Made by a program: the position numbers and the translations under genes. This document shows, piece by piece, positions 63,143 through 64,000 of a stretch of 64,000 bases of DNA. The stretch comes from Sphagnum magellanicum. Lineage: Eukaryota; Streptophyta; Sphagnopsida; Sphagnales; Sphagnaceae. The DNA lies in contig CM038917.1 of the NCBI GenBank assembly GCA_021904315.1, forward strand, positions 9,408,041 to 9,472,040. Direction: 5' to 3'. Numbering within the stretch: the stretch's first letter is position 1; every line of letters starts with the position of its first letter. Below the pieces are notes generated by a model. That model saw nothing but the letters and a program-made list of their open reading frames with translations. It had not been told where the DNA came from and ran no database searches.

Positions 63143-63949
63143 GGGTGAAAGCACACTACGATGACCCCCTTTGGGGTGTCACATTGTACTATTTTTTAAT
63201 CATGTGCATGTTTGAATGTATCCCACCTCAAACTTTTGAAAAAAATTCACAATATTTTTGCATATTATGTTAGAATATAACCTAAGCAAAAGATTAGAAA
63301 AGAAAATATTTCATTTCAATTTATAAAGTGGGAGATTGGAGTATATTTGTGGAAACGAATGTAACGTATTGATGTACTTAAAAACACAAATATACTCCAA
63401 AAATAATTTAAATGATTTTTAATTTTTATGAAAGTTAAAAACATATTGAACCATGTCATTTCACATGATATGAACCATGTTTGGATACGATATGACTAAT
63501 TTGAAAATAATCATCTTAAAATATGATTTTTTTTAGCAAAGATGCGATAAATGTGTGGTAAATTGAAATTTTGAAAAATAATCACATTCAAATAAAAGAT
63601 AACAAGCATAGCTAAATGGGCCATTTTTTTAATTCCATTAAAATTGATTATTTTAATGACTAATGAAGCCTTAAAGTTAGTGTAGTCATAACAAAATTGT
63701 GGCCCTATTATACCAGTGTATACTATAAATATATTCATCGATCCTTCAATATAAACAATGAAATTTATTTATTTATTTAAATAATATCAGATAACATTAG
63801 TTTTGTAAAGATAATTATTGTAAGGACCAAAAGCCAAAATTGATACCCAAAATTAAATGTACCATGTTTTTAGAATAATATTATTGTATAAATTATAATA
63901 TTAGACCCAAAAGTGCCCCAAAGGGGGTCACCATAGTGTGCTTTCACCC
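63143..63949. mobile_element. 807-bp non-coding element with 34-bp inverted ends
   Basis: The left end GGGTGAAAGCACACTA (63143-63176 in full) and right end TAGTGTGCTTTCACCC (63916-63949 in full) are complementary over 34 bp, apart from two mismatches. Both include CCCCCTTTGGGG or its complement. The interior is AT-rich and has no convincing reading frame. A TA lies outside each end (63139-63140, 63950-63951), possibly a duplication, but two extra bases on the left make this unclear. It is likely a non-autonomous DNA transposon of unassigned superfamily. Confidence 0.7.
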
Positions 63950-64000
63950 TAGGTGCCCACATGGAGTTTTATGGATGGGAACTATGACATAACTTCAAAT

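Noticed and set aside
1-64000. CRISPR arrays, prokaryotic operons, rRNA genes or complete tRNA genes
   Set aside because: The tandem arrays have no unique spacers, the genes are spliced and widely spaced, and no complete tRNA or rRNA sequence was recognised.

Overview
This is AT-rich nuclear DNA (roughly two thirds A+T by eye) from a land plant. The evidence is three spliced genes with GT-AG introns, all of plant-type families: a Tubby-like F-box protein, a 2-oxoglutarate/Fe(II) dioxygenase of the class that includes gibberellin oxidases, and a 3-ketodihydrosphingosine reductase. The rest is long gene-free DNA with simple repeats, minisatellites, small DNA transposons and decayed retroelements. 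Most introns are short (124 to about 600 bp) and the reverse-transcriptase remnants resemble a family I associate with bryophytes, so a moss or other non-seed plant is my best guess. The lineage is not proven.

Layout. Positions 1-17.6 kb are gene-free: degenerate TAGG-rich tracts (4.6-5.8 kb), a 56-bp tandem array (7.0 kb), a 48-bp x3 minisatellite (10.25 kb) and a 377-bp MITE with TTA target duplications (12 kb). From 17.6 to 22.2 kb lies the Tubby-like gene with a long, probably spliced leader and four coding exons. From 22.2 to 31.9 kb is intergenic, with a tRNA-like SINE-head candidate (26.4 kb) and a compound GC-richer repeat block (27.9-28.7 kb). From 31.9 to 33.7 kb is the dioxygenase gene (three exons, 449 aa). 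From 38.9 to 41.1 kb is a decayed minus-strand retrotransposon reverse transcriptase. Two more fragments of the same family lie on the plus strand at 45.7-46.4 kb and 52.0-53.0 kb; the last is bracketed by arrays of a 75-bp repeat. From 55.2 to 57.0 kb is the sphingolipid reductase gene (four exons, 331 aa), with a second copy of the MITE family in its third intron; a further copy is at 45.1 kb. A 61-69 bp x3 minisatellite follows at 57.5 kb. The last 6 kb holds a CACTA-type MITE with an ATT duplication (61.6 kb) and an 807-bp element with 34-bp inverted ends (63.1-63.9 kb).

The three genes are all on the + strand and 9-22 kb apart. They do not form a pathway: one is a phosphoinositide-binding F-box regulator, one a small-molecule oxygenase, one an ER enzyme of sphingoid-base synthesis. 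What is most worth following is the repeat fraction: a MITE family with conserved termini and TTA duplications, one copy of it intronic, and a reverse-transcriptase family with a C-terminal endonuclease-like region present three times in 15 kb.
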